Shown: positions 19,234 to 28,326, counted from the stretch's first letter. The stretch: 64,000 nucleotides of DNA from Modicisalibacter radicis (GCF_900961225.1 NZ_CAAHFN010000033.1:1-64000), one strand, 5' to 3'. The notes: generated from the letters alone by a model not told the origin. Numbers and translations: made by a program.

Positions 19234-19244
19234 CGTTTCGCCGA

Positions 19245-19320
19245 GCGGGTATAGCTCAGTTGGTAGAGCATCAGCTTCCCAAGCTGAGGGTCGAGGGTTC
19301 GAATCCCTTTGCCCGCTCCA
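19245..19320 (+). tRNA. tRNA-Gly (anticodon CCC)
   Basis: A 76-nt cloverleaf. Acceptor strands are GCGGGTA and TGCCCGC with one G-U pair, the D arm is GCTC AGTTGGTAGA GC, and the T arm is GAGGG TTCGAAT CCCTT. The anticodon stem TCAGC/GCTGA encloses loop TTCCCAA, giving anticodon CCC. The 3' CCA is encoded. No attachment-site duplication of its 3' end was seen within the window. Confidence 0.95.
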
Positions 19321-19560
19321 ATCCTGCCCCTTGTCTATCGATCTCAGGCCTTCGCTGTACCCGGTCGGGACTCCAGCCGAACGAACGGCCCTCTCGCCGT
19401 GGGCACTGGCGCCCGGCGTTCCCGCGGCTTGCCTGCCTCAACACAGCCTGCCCAGCCGGACACAACGGCCGGCACCATCGGTGAATTAACGCGCCTCGCG
19501 TAATCCGTTAGGCTACTCGCCGCTGGATACACCCTCACGATGCTGAAAAAGGCACGCACC

Positions 19561-20550
19561 ATGAAAAAGACCTTCCGCACGCTGGCACTGACGGCCGCCC
19601 TGCCCTTGCTGTCGCTCCCGGGCGCTTCGGCACATGCCCTGCCCGAGGGCAAGACCGACTGCATCGCCCCGGCACAGCCCGGCGGCGGCTGGGATTTCAC
19701 CTGCCGCAGCGTGGCCCGCACGCTACAGGATCTGGACCTGATCCCCGCCGGCATGCAGACGATCAACGTGCCGGGCGCAAGCGGCGGTGTGGCTTTCAGC
19801 CATGTGCGCGCCAAGCGACAGGACGATGAATCGCTCATCGTCGCCGCCTCGACCGCCACCACGACACGCCTGGCCCAGCGTCGCTACGCCGAGGGCGATG
19901 TCGATGACGTACGCTGGGCGGCCGCGCTGGGTGCCGATTACGGGATCATCGCGGTACCCCGGGATTCGCCCTACCAGGACCTGAAGGCACTACTCGATGC
20001 GCTGCGCGAGGACCCCGGCCAAGTGAGTTTCTCGGGCGGCGACGTGGCCGGGGGGTTCGATCACCTCAAGGTATTGATGGCCGCACGCCAGGCCGGTGTC
20101 GAACGACTGCGCGACATCAAGTACCTGGCCTACGATTCCGGCTCGGTGGCGATCACCCAACTGCTGGGCGGGCATATCGACGCCTTCACCGGCGATCTCA
20201 CCGAAGCGTTGAGCTTCGTCGAGAGCGGCGATCTTCGCCTGCTCGCGGTGTTCGCCGAAGAGCGACTGCCCGGCAAGCTCGCCGACATCCCCACCGCGCG
20301 CGAACAGGGCATCGACGTGGTCGCCCCCAACTGGCGCGGCTTCTACCTGCCCGGCGGCGCCTCCGATGAGGCCTACCAGTGGTGGGTCGAGCGCCTGGAT
20401 ACCCTCTACGCCACCGAAGAATGGAAGACCCTCATGCAGCGCAACGGGCTGTTGCCCTTCCACAAGAGCGGCGAGGCCATGGAGCACTTCGCCCACCAGC
20501 AGGTACGGGACATCCGCGCCATGTCCGACTCGCTCGGCCTGGTGAAGTAA
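19561..20550 (+). CDS. Tripartite tricarboxylate transporter (TctC/Bug-type) substrate-binding protein
   Basis: A 329-residue periplasmic receptor with a signal peptide (KKTFRTLALTAALPLLSLPGASAHA). CIAPAQPGGGWDFTCRSVAR and NVPGASGGVAFSHV are the two substrate-cradling loops of the TctC/Bug family, which binds tricarboxylates and other carboxylates. The start at 19561 has AAGG about eight bases upstream; an ATG at 19540 is possible. The membrane partners TctA and TctB are not adjacent. The only downstream neighbour is a small membrane protein eight bases away. It is therefore an orphan receptor whose ligand is unknown. Confidence 0.88.
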   Translation: MKKTFRTLALTAALPLLSLPGASAHALPEGKTDCIAPAQPGGGWDFTCRSVARTLQDLDLIPAGMQTINVPGASGGVAFSHVRAKRQDDESLIVAASTATTTRLAQRRYAEGDVDDVRWAAALGADYGIIAVPRDSPYQDLKALLDALREDPGQVSFSGGDVAGGFDHLKVLMAARQAGVERLRDIKYLAYDSGSVAITQLLGGHIDAFTGDLTEALSFVESGDLRLLAVFAEERLPGKLADIPTAREQGIDVVAPNWRGFYLPGGASDEAYQWWVERLDTLYATEEWKTLMQRNGLLPFHKSGEAMEHFAHQQVRDIRAMSDSLGLVK

Positions 20551-20558
20551 ACGAATCC

Positions 20559-20930
20559 ATGGCGCTCTTTCTGCTGATATTCGTGGTATCGATGGTCGTC
20601 ATCGGCAGCACGATCGCCATGATGATGCTGGCCCGCACGCCCCGCTATCGTACCGAGCCGCAGCATCTGCTGCGGCTGTTCGACCGCGTACTCGGCGACG
20701 AAGCCTCGGCGAACGAATGGCACACGGTGGTCGGCTACCCGGTTCGCCACGACGAATACCTCGAGGGGGTGCGGCGTAGCGCCATGCTGATCATGGACGA
20801 ACATGGCCGCCCATCGCAGGCGACCACCGGCGGTTCGCTGCTGACGCGTACCGGCCGCGAGGAGCTGGGCGTGCTGCGCGACCATCTCGCCGCCCACATG
20901 GCGCTCGAGGAGGGTCGGCGCGAGTTCTAG
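20559..20930 (+). CDS. Hypothetical membrane-anchored protein
   Basis: A 123-residue protein with one N-terminal membrane helix (LFLLIFVVSMVVIGSTIAMMMLA) and a soluble domain (PQHLLRLFDRVLGDEASANE and later TGREELGVLRDHLAAHMALE). I do not recognise the family. It starts eight bases after the TctC-type receptor stop without a strong SD, so it is probably translated by coupling in the same operon. Confidence 0.65.
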   Translation: MALFLLIFVVSMVVIGSTIAMMMLARTPRYRTEPQHLLRLFDRVLGDEASANEWHTVVGYPVRHDEYLEGVRRSAMLIMDEHGRPSQATTGGSLLTRTGREELGVLRDHLAAHMALEEGRREF

Positions 20931-21042
20931 CGGCAGCCTTCACCCCGTGTCGGCGAAGGTCGATGGATAACCTGCCGGCCGCTCTCGTCTTGACGCCGGT
21001 GACGACATACAATGGTCGCCACTGGCGTCACGAGGTAACGAC

Positions 21043-21852
21043 ATGTCCAGCGCCATTCGCCTCACACCGCTCGACAACACCATCAAGCATCACGCGCACG
21101 ACTTCCACCAGATCGTGATCGGTCTCGACGGTCACGCCGATTTCGAGATCGAAGGGCTCGGCGGGCGCATCGCCGCCCTGTCCGGCTGTATCGTCCCCGC
21201 CAATCACCTGCACTATTACGAGGGCATCGGCACCAACCGTCAGCTGATATTCGATCTGCCCGACGACGCGCCGGCGTTGACCGGCAGCCATCGCGCGCAT
21301 GCCCGGCTTTTCGATGCGCCGCGCTTCTTCGCGCTCGACGCCCCGTTGCGCGTCTACCTGCGCTTTCTGGTCCGCGAGCTCACCCAGCCGCAGCCGGCGC
21401 CCGGCGACCTGCTCGCCGCGACGTTTCTGGGTTGCCTCAATGCGCGCATGCCGGACGACGCTCCTCAGCGCACCCGGCGCATCGACCTGGCGGCCATCGA
21501 TGCCTATATCGGGCAGAACATCGAGCGCCGCTTGACCGTCGCCGACCTGGCCCGCCGCGCCTGCCTGAGTGCCGCGCATTTCGGCGAGCTGTTTCGCCAA
21601 CAGACCGGTGTGACCCCCTACCAGTACCTGCTGCATCAGCGCCTGGCGGTCGCCCGGCAACTGCTGGCCGATTCGCCATTGCCCCTCAGCGAGATCGCCG
21701 CGCGCACCGGCTTCGCCAGCCAGAGCGCGCTCTCCCACGCCTTCCGTCGCGCCTACGGCCACCCGCCGGGGCAACTGCGACGCCAGCCATCGCTGAACCA
21801 CGAGACGCCGAGCCATCCATATCGCCGCCTGACACCTTCGTCGCAGCGCTGA
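21043..21852 (+). CDS. AraC-family regulator, probable activator of putA
   Basis: A 269-residue regulator with an N-terminal cupin-like ligand domain (HDFHQIVIGLDGHADFEIEG) and a C-terminal double HTH (TVADLARRACLSAAHFGELFR; SEIAARTGFASQSALSHAFRR). It lies upstream of putA in the same direction, 205 bp away. In Pseudomonas the AraC-type PutR controls putA, and this position and the PutA type without its own DNA-binding domain fit that role. The assignment as PutR is inference from context. Confidence 0.85.
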   Translation: MSSAIRLTPLDNTIKHHAHDFHQIVIGLDGHADFEIEGLGGRIAALSGCIVPANHLHYYEGIGTNRQLIFDLPDDAPALTGSHRAHARLFDAPRFFALDAPLRVYLRFLVRELTQPQPAPGDLLAATFLGCLNARMPDDAPQRTRRIDLAAIDAYIGQNIERRLTVADLARRACLSAAHFGELFRQQTGVTPYQYLLHQRLAVARQLLADSPLPLSEIAARTGFASQSALSHAFRRAYGHPPGQLRRQPSLNHETPSHPYRRLTPSSQR

Positions 21853-21904
21853 CCCGAGCCCGGCCAGCTTCCGGGTTTTTAACAAAAGTCACCGCGAAAT
21901 TGGC

Positions 21905-21919
21905 AAGACGCGGCGTCTT
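21905..21919. promoter_or_regulatory. 15-bp perfect palindrome upstream of putA
   Basis: AAGACGC-G-GCGTCTT forms a perfect dyad about 140 bp before the putA start codon, just after the AraC-type regulator gene. It could be an operator or part of a leader structure. AraC proteins more often use direct repeats, so the cognate factor is uncertain. Confidence 0.4.
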
Positions 21920-22057
21920 CTCCCACCCTAAATTCAGAACACTCTGGGTTTTTCCTCTCGGGCCCCGATGTTCGCACCGGGGTCACGGCGTTCGCGTGCC
22001 TTCAAGGAAGAGGGTCCACGGCGCGCCCGAGTCACACGCCAATAACGGGGTCTTCAC

Positions 22058-25000
22058 ATGCTCGATGCCAAGACCATGCTGGACAGCCAGACCTGGCAAC
22101 AGGACCTGGATACCTTGCTCAAGCGCCTGAGCGAGCACTATATCGTCGACGAGAATGCCTACATGGCCGAACTCGTCGCCGTCCTTCAGGCCGACGAGAA
22201 CGACTTCGCCCGGATCGGCGACAAGACCGCCGAGTTGGTCCGCGAAGTGCGCGAGATGGATACCGCGGTCGATTCCATCGATGAGTTGTTGCAGCAGTAC
22301 AGCCTCGACACCCACGAAGGCTTGATGCTGATGTGCCTGGCCGAAGCCATGCTGCGCGTCCCCGACAAGGCCACCGCCGATGCGCTGATCGAGGACAAGC
22401 TGGGCCCCGCCGACTGGAAGTCCTACGTCGGCCAGAGCGAGTCGTGGTTCGTCAACGCCTCGACCTGGGGCCTGTTGATGACCGGCCGGGTCGTTCAGCT
22501 CGACAAGCCCCGCGACGGCAAGCCGGCCAACTTCATCAACAAGCTGGTCAACCGCATGGGCGAGCCGGTGATCCGCAGCGCCATGTACCAGGCGATGAAG
22601 ATCATGGGCCGCCAGTTCGTGCTCGGGCGCACCGTCGACGAGGCCCTGAAGCGCTCGCAACCGCTGTTCGACAAGGGCGACACCTACTCCTACGACATGC
22701 TCGGCGAGGCCGCACGGACCCGCGAAGACGCCGGACGCTACTTCGACGACTACGCCAATGCGATCAAGCGCGTCGGCGAGGTCAGCCGCAAGCTCGGCGA
22801 CAAGACCCCCGCCCCGTCGATCTCGATCAAGCTTTCCGCGCTGCATCCGCGCTACGAATTCGGCCATCGCCGGCAGATCCTGGTCGAGCTGGTCGACAGC
22901 GTGAAGCAGCTCGTCGCCATGGCCCGCGAGCGCAGCGTGGCGATCACCATCGACGCCGAGGAAGTCGATCGCCTGGAGCTCTCGCTGGAAGTCTTCCGCG
23001 CCGTCTACGAGAGCGAGGAGTGCCGCGGCTGGGGCCACTTCGGGCTGGTCGTCCAGGCCTACGCCAAGCGCGCCCTGCCGGTGCTGCACTACATCAATCG
23101 CCTCGCCGACCAGCAGGGCGACGAGATCCCGCTGCGCCTGGTCAAGGGCGCCTACTGGGACACCGAGGTCAAGGAATCCCAGCAGCTCGGCGTCGACGGC
23201 TACCCGGTGTTCACCCGCAAGGCGAATACCGACGTCGCCTACCTGGTCTGCGTGCACTTCCTGCTTTCCGAGAATACCCGTGGGCGGATCTTCCCGCAGT
23301 TCGCCACCCACAACGCCCATACCATCAGCACCATTCTCGAGCTGGCCAACGCCACCGACCGGCCGTTCGAGTTCCAGCGCCTGCACGGCATGGGCGAGGC
23401 GCTCTACGACGCCGCGCTCAAGCGCGCCCCCCAGGGCACCTACTGCCGCATCTATGCACCGGTCGGGGCCCACAAGGACCTGCTGCCCTACCTGGTACGC
23501 CGCCTGCTCGAGAACGGCGCCAATTCGTCGTTCGTGCATCAGCTGGTCGATCCGCGCGTGCCGGTCGAGTCGCTGTGCATGCACCCGGTCGAGACGCTCG
23601 GCCAGTATGAGCACTACGCCAATCCCAAGATCCCGTTGCCGCCGAACATCTACGGCTCGCGCAAGAACTCCAAGGGCGTCAACTTGAACATCCACGATCA
23701 TTACCAGCCCCTTGTCGACGCCATGGCGCCGCACATGGACAAGGAGCATCACGTCAAGCCGTTGCTGGGTTTCGACGTGGCCGACGACGCCGAGCAGCGC
23801 CAGGAAGTCAAGAATCCCTACGACACGCGCCAACTGGTGGGTAGCGTGCAGTGGACCACCCGCGAACAGGCCGAACGCGCCGTGGAAGTCGCCTGGCAGG
23901 CCTTCCCGCGCTGGGAAGCCACGCCGGTCGAAGAGCGTGCGCAGATTCTCGAGCGCTTCGCCGACCTGATGGAGGAACATCTCGCCGAATTGATGACGCT
24001 GTGTTCGCGTGAGGGCGGCAAGCTGCTCACCGATGGGGTCGACGAGATCCGCGAAGCGGTCGATTTCTGCCGCTACTACGCCAATCGCGCCCGCGAGCTG
24101 TTCGCCGAGCCGACCCAGTTGCCCGGCCCGACAGGCGAGTCCAACGAGCTGATGATGGGCGGCAAGGGCGTGTTCGCGACGATCAGTCCCTGGAACTTTC
24201 CGGTGGCGATCTTCTGCGGTCAGATGGTCGCCGCCGCGGTGGCCGGCAACAGCGTGCTGGCCAAGCCGGCCGAGCAGACCTCGCTGGTCGCCCATCGCGT
24301 CGTCGAGTTGCTCCATGAAGCCGGCATGCCGCGCGATGTCGTCCAGCTACTGCCCGGCGACGGCCCCACCGTGGGCAGTGTGCTGAGTTCCGATCCGCGA
24401 ATCACCGGCATCGCCTTCACCGGCGGCACCGATACCGCGCAGATCATCAACCGCTCGCTGGCCGCCCGGGAAGGAGCCCCGCTAGCCACGCTGATCGCCG
24501 AGACCGGTGGCCTCAACGCGATGATCGTCGACTCCACCGCACTGCCCGAACAGGTCGTCGCCGACGTGGTCCGCTCGTCGTTCCAGAGCGCCGGCCAGCG
24601 CTGCAGTGCGCTGCGGGTGCTCTACCTGCAGGACGACGTCGCCGACCGGGTGATCGAGATCCTCAAGGGCGCCATGGCCGAACTCAGCGTCGGCGACCCC
24701 CGCGACCTGGGCACCGACGTCGGTCCGGTGATCGACGACGAGGCGCGTCAGGGCCTGCTCGCGCATATCGAGCGGCTCAAGGGCGAAGGCCGGCTGATCG
24801 CCGAGACCTCGCTCGACCCGGCGCACACCGCCCACGGCAACTTCGTCGCTCCCACCGCCTTCGAAATAGACACCATCGGAGCGCTGGAGCGTGAGCAGTT
24901 CGGTCCGATCCTGCACATCGTGCGTTACAAGGCCGACGAGATCGATCGCGTGATCGAGACCATCAATGCCAAGCAATATGGGCTGACTTTCGGCGTGCAT

Positions 25001-25246
25001 AGCCGTAACGAATCGTTTGCCAACTCCATTGCGCAGAAAATTCGTGTGGGCAATGTCTATGTAAACCGTAATATCATTGGCGCCGTCGTCGGTGTTCAGC
25101 CCTTCGGTGGCCAGGGGCTATCCGGGACGGGTCCCAAGGCCGGTGGTCCCAACTATCTGTTGCGCTTCGCCACCGAAAAAACGCTGACCGTCAATACCGC
25201 CGCCCTGGGCGGCAACGCGTCACTGCTCGCGTTGGGTGATGAGTAA
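22058..25246 (+). CDS. putA: Bifunctional proline dehydrogenase / L-glutamate-gamma-semialdehyde dehydrogenase
   Basis: A 1062-residue PutA oxidises proline to glutamate via pyrroline-5-carboxylate. The FAD barrel includes RLVKGAYWDTEVK. The aldehyde dehydrogenase half has the catalytic cysteine near residue 849 (SAGQRCSALR) and the general-base region ETGGLNAM. The C-terminus ends the domain at GLSGTGPKAGGPNYLLRFAT. The protein starts directly with the dimerisation arm and lacks the N-terminal ribbon-helix-helix domain that lets long PutA proteins repress their own genes, so control must come from elsewhere, probably the AraC-type regulator upstream. putP follows. Confidence 0.96.
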   Translation: MLDAKTMLDSQTWQQDLDTLLKRLSEHYIVDENAYMAELVAVLQADENDFARIGDKTAELVREVREMDTAVDSIDELLQQYSLDTHEGLMLMCLAEAMLRVPDKATADALIEDKLGPADWKSYVGQSESWFVNASTWGLLMTGRVVQLDKPRDGKPANFINKLVNRMGEPVIRSAMYQAMKIMGRQFVLGRTVDEALKRSQPLFDKGDTYSYDMLGEAARTREDAGRYFDDYANAIKRVGEVSRKLGDKTPAPSISIKLSALHPRYEFGHRRQILVELVDSVKQLVAMARERSVAITIDAEEVDRLELSLEVFRAVYESEECRGWGHFGLVVQAYAKRALPVLHYINRLADQQGDEIPLRLVKGAYWDTEVKESQQLGVDGYPVFTRKANTDVAYLVCVHFLLSENTRGRIFPQFATHNAHTISTILELANATDRPFEFQRLHGMGEALYDAALKRAPQGTYCRIYAPVGAHKDLLPYLVRRLLENGANSSFVHQLVDPRVPVESLCMHPVETLGQYEHYANPKIPLPPNIYGSRKNSKGVNLNIHDHYQPLVDAMAPHMDKEHHVKPLLGFDVADDAEQRQEVKNPYDTRQLVGSVQWTTREQAERAVEVAWQAFPRWEATPVEERAQILERFADLMEEHLAELMTLCSREGGKLLTDGVDEIREAVDFCRYYANRARELFAEPTQLPGPTGESNELMMGGKGVFATISPWNFPVAIFCGQMVAAAVAGNSVLAKPAEQTSLVAHRVVELLHEAGMPRDVVQLLPGDGPTVGSVLSSDPRITGIAFTGGTDTAQIINRSLAAREGAPLATLIAETGGLNAMIVDSTALPEQVVADVVRSSFQSAGQRCSALRVLYLQDDVADRVIEILKGAMAELSVGDPRDLGTDVGPVIDDEARQGLLAHIERLKGEGRLIAETSLDPAHTAHGNFVAPTAFEIDTIGALEREQFGPILHIVRYKADEIDRVIETINAKQYGLTFGVHSRNESFANSIAQKIRVGNVYVNRNIIGAVVGVQPFGGQGLSGTGPKAGGPNYLLRFATEKTLTVNTAALGGNASLLALGDE

Positions 25247-25260
25247 CCCGGGCCGGACAG

Positions 25261-25295
25261 TCCGCCAGGCGCAGTGACAACACGCGCCTGGCGGA
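25261..25295. other. Long intercistronic stem-loop between putA and putP
   Basis: A perfect 12-bp stem (TCCGCCAGGCGC / GCGCCTGGCGGA, 11-base loop) lies 14 bp after the putA stop. There is no T-run, so it is not a classical terminator; it may stabilise the putA 3' end or be a processing or Rho-related site. The rest of the 300-bp gap before putP holds no recognisable gene. A TTGACA at 25351 lacks a convincing -10. Confidence 0.6.
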
Positions 25296-25546
25296 TACGC
25301 ACGCAAGGACCCTGCCATTCGTCTCTAGGCAGGCAGGGCCCCTTCGGCGTTGACAACAATACAGCTGCAGAAGGACGACCCAACATGGCAGAAACACACT
25401 GACCCTCGGCCTTATCTTCGTGCCCTGCCGGGCGATACGCGGCACCGGCATCACCGGGCTGCATGAAGGCGAAAGAGAGTTACAAAAACAATGCGCGCCA
25501 CTACCGGATTCTGCACGGTAACCGCGCTAATGAACTGGAGAAGCCC

Positions 25547-27037
25547 ATGGCTATTGGTGTTTGGATTAGTCTATTCCTTTATTTTGCGCTCATGATCGCC
25601 ATCGGCATCTACGCAATGCGCAAATCCACGTCTTCGTCCGAAGATTACGTGTTGGGCGGCCGGGGCCTCAGCCCAAAAGTAGCGGCCTTGTCGGCCGGGG
25701 CATCGGACATGAGTGGGTGGCTGCTTCTGGGACTTCCCGGGGCGCTCTTCGTGACCGGCCTGGCCTCCGCATGGATCGGCATAGGCCTTTTCGTGGGGGC
25801 GTTCATCAACTGGATCCTTGTTGCCCCCCGGCTTCGCGAGCAGACCGTGCATTACGGGAATGCCCTGACGATTCCATCCTTTCTGGCAAACCGGTTCCCG
25901 ACCCGGTCCATGTCGCTGCGTACCGTCTCTGCCATTGTCATCGTCGTGTTCTTCGCGGTCTATACGGCATCCGGCCTGGTCGCAGGTGGCAAGCTTTTCG
26001 AAAGCGCGTTCGGGGAGATCATCAATGTCGGGGGCATAAGCGATTATGCGGTCGGCATCATCATCACCCTGGGCGTCGTGCTGGTCTATACGGTCGTCGG
26101 CGGCTTCCTGGCAGTGAGCATGACCGACTTCGTGCAGGGGTGCATCATGGTCGTGGCATTGATACTCATGCCGCTCGTCGTGCTCTTCGGCGAAGGTGGC
26201 GGCGGATTTTCCCAGGCGACACAGACGCTGGGAGAAGTCGACCCCACGCTGCTCTCCTGGACGGAAGGGCTGACCTTCATCGGCTGGCTTTCTGCGGTCA
26301 CCTGGGGGCTGGGCTATTTTGGTCAGCCTCATATCATCGTGCGCTTCATGGCGATTCGGACCCTGAAGGAGGTTCCGATTGCGCGCAATATCGGCATGAC
26401 CTGGATGGGTGTTTCGCTCATCGGTGCCATCTCGCTGGGTATCTTTGGTCGAGCCTACGCGGTACGCAACGGCTTGGATGTCGAGGACCCCGAAACCATC
26501 TTCATCATCCTGGCCGAATTGCTGTTCAATCCGTTCATCACCGGCTTCCTCTACGCGGCTCTGCTGGCCGCGATCATGAGTACCATCTCCAGCCAGCTTC
26601 TGGTGTCCTCCTCTTCGCTTACGGAAGACTTCTATCGGCTGTTCCTGCGCAAGGAAGCGAGTGAGCGCGAATCCGTGACCGTCGGCCGGGTCTGTGTCGT
26701 TCTGGTCGGCCTGGTTGCAGCCGTCATTGCGTCTAACCCTGACTCCAACGTTCTGGGGTTGGTCAGTAACGCCTGGGCCGGCTTCGGTGCGGCATTCGGC
26801 CCGCTGATCATCCTGTCGCTGATGTGGTCGCGTACCAATGGCGCCGGTGCCATCGCCGGCATGGTCGTGGGTGCCGCCACCGTCATCATCTGGATTTCAC
26901 TGGGCTGGAGCGCAGCGTTCATGGGTGGCCCGGGTGTGTACGAGATCATTCCCGGTTTCATCGCCTCTTTGATTGCAATCCTGGTGGTGAGCAGTGCTAC
27001 TGCCGATGCGGGTGAGTACAAGCACATCGCTCGCTAA
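25547..27037 (+). CDS. putP: Sodium/proline symporter
   Basis: A 496-residue sodium:solute symporter, close to the 502 residues of E. coli PutP. The start MAIGVWISLFLYFALMIAIG has GGAG upstream of the ATG at 25547. SEDYVLGGRGLSPKVAALSA, GASDMSGWLLLGLPGALF, the GYFGQPHIIVRFMAIR segment and STISSQLLVSSSSLTEDFYR are PutP signatures, the last containing sodium-coordinating hydroxyl residues in the family. It imports proline with Na+ for catabolism and osmoprotection. Codons are visibly more AT-ending than in neighbouring genes. A terminator follows at once. Confidence 0.95.
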   Translation: MAIGVWISLFLYFALMIAIGIYAMRKSTSSSEDYVLGGRGLSPKVAALSAGASDMSGWLLLGLPGALFVTGLASAWIGIGLFVGAFINWILVAPRLREQTVHYGNALTIPSFLANRFPTRSMSLRTVSAIVIVVFFAVYTASGLVAGGKLFESAFGEIINVGGISDYAVGIIITLGVVLVYTVVGGFLAVSMTDFVQGCIMVVALILMPLVVLFGEGGGGFSQATQTLGEVDPTLLSWTEGLTFIGWLSAVTWGLGYFGQPHIIVRFMAIRTLKEVPIARNIGMTWMGVSLIGAISLGIFGRAYAVRNGLDVEDPETIFIILAELLFNPFITGFLYAALLAAIMSTISSQLLVSSSSLTEDFYRLFLRKEASERESVTVGRVCVVLVGLVAAVIASNPDSNVLGLVSNAWAGFGAAFGPLIILSLMWSRTNGAGAIAGMVVGAATVIIWISLGWSAAFMGGPGVYEIIPGFIASLIAILVVSSATADAGEYKHIAR

Positions 27038-27064
27038 ACGAGCGCACGACTCGTGCAAGGCATG

Positions 27065-27090
27065 AAAGGGCTCCTCAGGGAGCCCTTTTT
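27065..27090 (+). terminator. Terminator after putP
   Basis: A 10-bp stem (AAAGGGCTCC / GGAGCCCTTT, loop TCAG) with a run of T residues lies 28 bp after the putP stop. It is convergent with the next minus-strand gene. Confidence 0.9.
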
Positions 27091-27368
27091 CAGAGCCGCA
27101 GCAACAGCAATACGCCGAACACCCCCAGCGCCACCCAGCACCAGGGCGGCCCCAGCCAACGCCGCAGCGGCCCGGGACGCACCGTGAGGCCAGCGCCATG
27201 AGCGAAACCGGCGCCCAGTGCCCACACCCCGAGCAGCCACAGCGGCAAGCGCCAGGCGAAGGTCAAGCCGCTGACGATCTCCGGTCGCAACAACAGCATC
27301 AGTGCCATTGCCGAGGTCGCCACCAGCGCCAATAGCCGGGCCCCTTGTCGATAGCTTGCCTCCAGCAT
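27090..27368 (-). CDS. YbgE-like (cyd-operon type) small membrane protein
   Basis: A 92-residue protein with three hydrophobic segments. The middle LPLWLLGVWALGAGFAHGAGLTVRP, read with its flanks, resembles the W...AGVIHGVGFRP core of YbgE, a small protein encoded with cytochrome bd oxidase in other bacteria. GAGGAGCGAGAC before the ATG at 27368 is a good ribosome-binding site. No cydAB genes are in the window, so the link to cytochrome bd is by family only and moderately sure. Confidence 0.62.
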   Translation of the reverse strand: MLEASYRQGARLLALVATSAMALMLLLRPEIVSGLTFAWRLPLWLLGVWALGAGFAHGAGLTVRPGPLRRWLGPPWCWVALGVFGVLLLLRL

Positions 27369-27494
27369 GTCTCGCTCCTCGTCCGTTACCTGCTTCCAGT
27401 AAAGCGGCTCGCCGGGTCAAGCGCCAAGCAGCGGTTTCGTGGCACCCGATCACAGCAGACTATGTCAGGCTTTAGTCTAATAACAAAATTTTAC

Positions 27495-27549
27495 GTGACA
27501 TAAGCGAACAGTGTTTCCTATACTGCTCGCACAGTTTGAAAACACTGTT
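27495..27549 (+). promoter_or_regulatory. ompW promoter with two palindromic AACAnTGTT boxes
   Basis: GTGACA (27495-27500) and TATACT (27519-27524), 18 bp apart, make a good sigma-70 promoter. One palindromic box, GAACAGTGTTTC, lies in the spacer. A second, AAAACACTGTTTT, a perfect 13-bp dyad (27538-27550), lies just after the start of transcription. Their centres are 33 bp apart, about three helical turns. The arrangement suggests repression by a regulator bound at both boxes. A closely related box occurs before the gene at 34407. Confidence 0.62.
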
Positions 27550-27629
27550 TTGTAAGGCCGGCAAAGGCCGGAGCAAACAGACAACGGATGTTGCAATCCG
27601 CTGAAGCTTAAATAGCAAGGAGTCACCCC

Positions 27630-28208
27630 ATGACCAAGATGAAACTGCTTTCCGCTTCCATCGTCGCCGGCAGCCTGATCGTTGCCTCGCAGACCACCCT
27701 CGCCTACGAGGCTGGAGACTTTCTGCTGCGCGGCGGTGTCGCCGAGAACAACTCCACCGGTGACGGCGTCGACCTCAGCGACGACAGCGCCTTCGTCGGC
27801 AGCATCGGGTACATGGTGCACGACAAGGTCGGCGTGACCCTGGGCAGCAGCGACAAGTTCGAGCACGACCTGTCCGGCAATGGTATCGATGGCGAAGTCG
27901 AGAGCCAGCCGATCGACCTGATGGTCGAGTATTACCCGCTCGGCGGGCTCGACTCGCGCATCCAGCCCTATGCCGGCGTGGGCGCCAACTACACCCGCTT
28001 CTCGGGTGAAAGCAGCGGACTCAGCGTCGACAACACCTGGGCTCCCAAGGGCGAAGTGGGCATCGACCTGGTGGTCACCGACAACCTGTCGTTCAACGGC
28101 TTCGCCTCCTACGCCGATGTCGATCCGGACTACAACGCCGGCGGCGCCAGCGGCGAACTGGACACCGATCCGGTCATGGTCGGCGGCGGTGTGACGCTGA
28201 ACTTCTAA
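27630..28208 (+). CDS. ompW: OmpW-family outer-membrane beta-barrel protein
   Basis: A 192-residue protein with a signal peptide (KMKLLSASIVAGSLIVASQTTLA) and then YEAGDFLLRGGVAENNSTGD, the OmpW mature start. Alternating strands, GYMVHDKVGVTLGSSDKFEHD and IQPYAGVGANYTRFSGESSG fit an eight-stranded barrel, with terminal Phe for BAM recognition. OmpW makes small hydrophobic-lined channels and is often salt-, oxygen- or stress-regulated. A long 5' leader and palindromic boxes precede it; a strong terminator follows. Confidence 0.9.
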   Translation: MTKMKLLSASIVAGSLIVASQTTLAYEAGDFLLRGGVAENNSTGDGVDLSDDSAFVGSIGYMVHDKVGVTLGSSDKFEHDLSGNGIDGEVESQPIDLMVEYYPLGGLDSRIQPYAGVGANYTRFSGESSGLSVDNTWAPKGEVGIDLVVTDNLSFNGFASYADVDPDYNAGGASGELDTDPVMVGGGVTLNF

Positions 28209-28237
28209 GCTCGCGCCTTCGACGCGCAGCAACCAAA

Positions 28238-28264
28238 GACGCCGGGCATTCGCCCGGCGTTTTC
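28238..28264 (+). terminator. Terminator after ompW
   Basis: A perfect 9-bp stem (ACGCCGGGC / GCCCGGCGT, loop ATTC) followed by TTTTCG, 30 bp after the ompW stop. Confidence 0.85.
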
Positions 28265-28326
28265 GTGTCCGCAATCCGTAAGGCCGTCTCCAGCCGCCGC
28301 GGCACCGGCCAGCCGAATCGGGCGGA

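Noticed and set aside
19245-19320. tRNA-Gly as an integration site for a mobile element
   Set aside because: No integrase gene and no repeated tRNA 3' end were seen; flanking genes look like ordinary chromosomal genes.
21983-24316. 777-codon open frame antisense to putA
   Set aside because: It is a shadow of GC-ending codons in putA; the sense frame encodes a complete, motif-rich enzyme and the antisense frame has no recognisable domain or ribosome-binding site.
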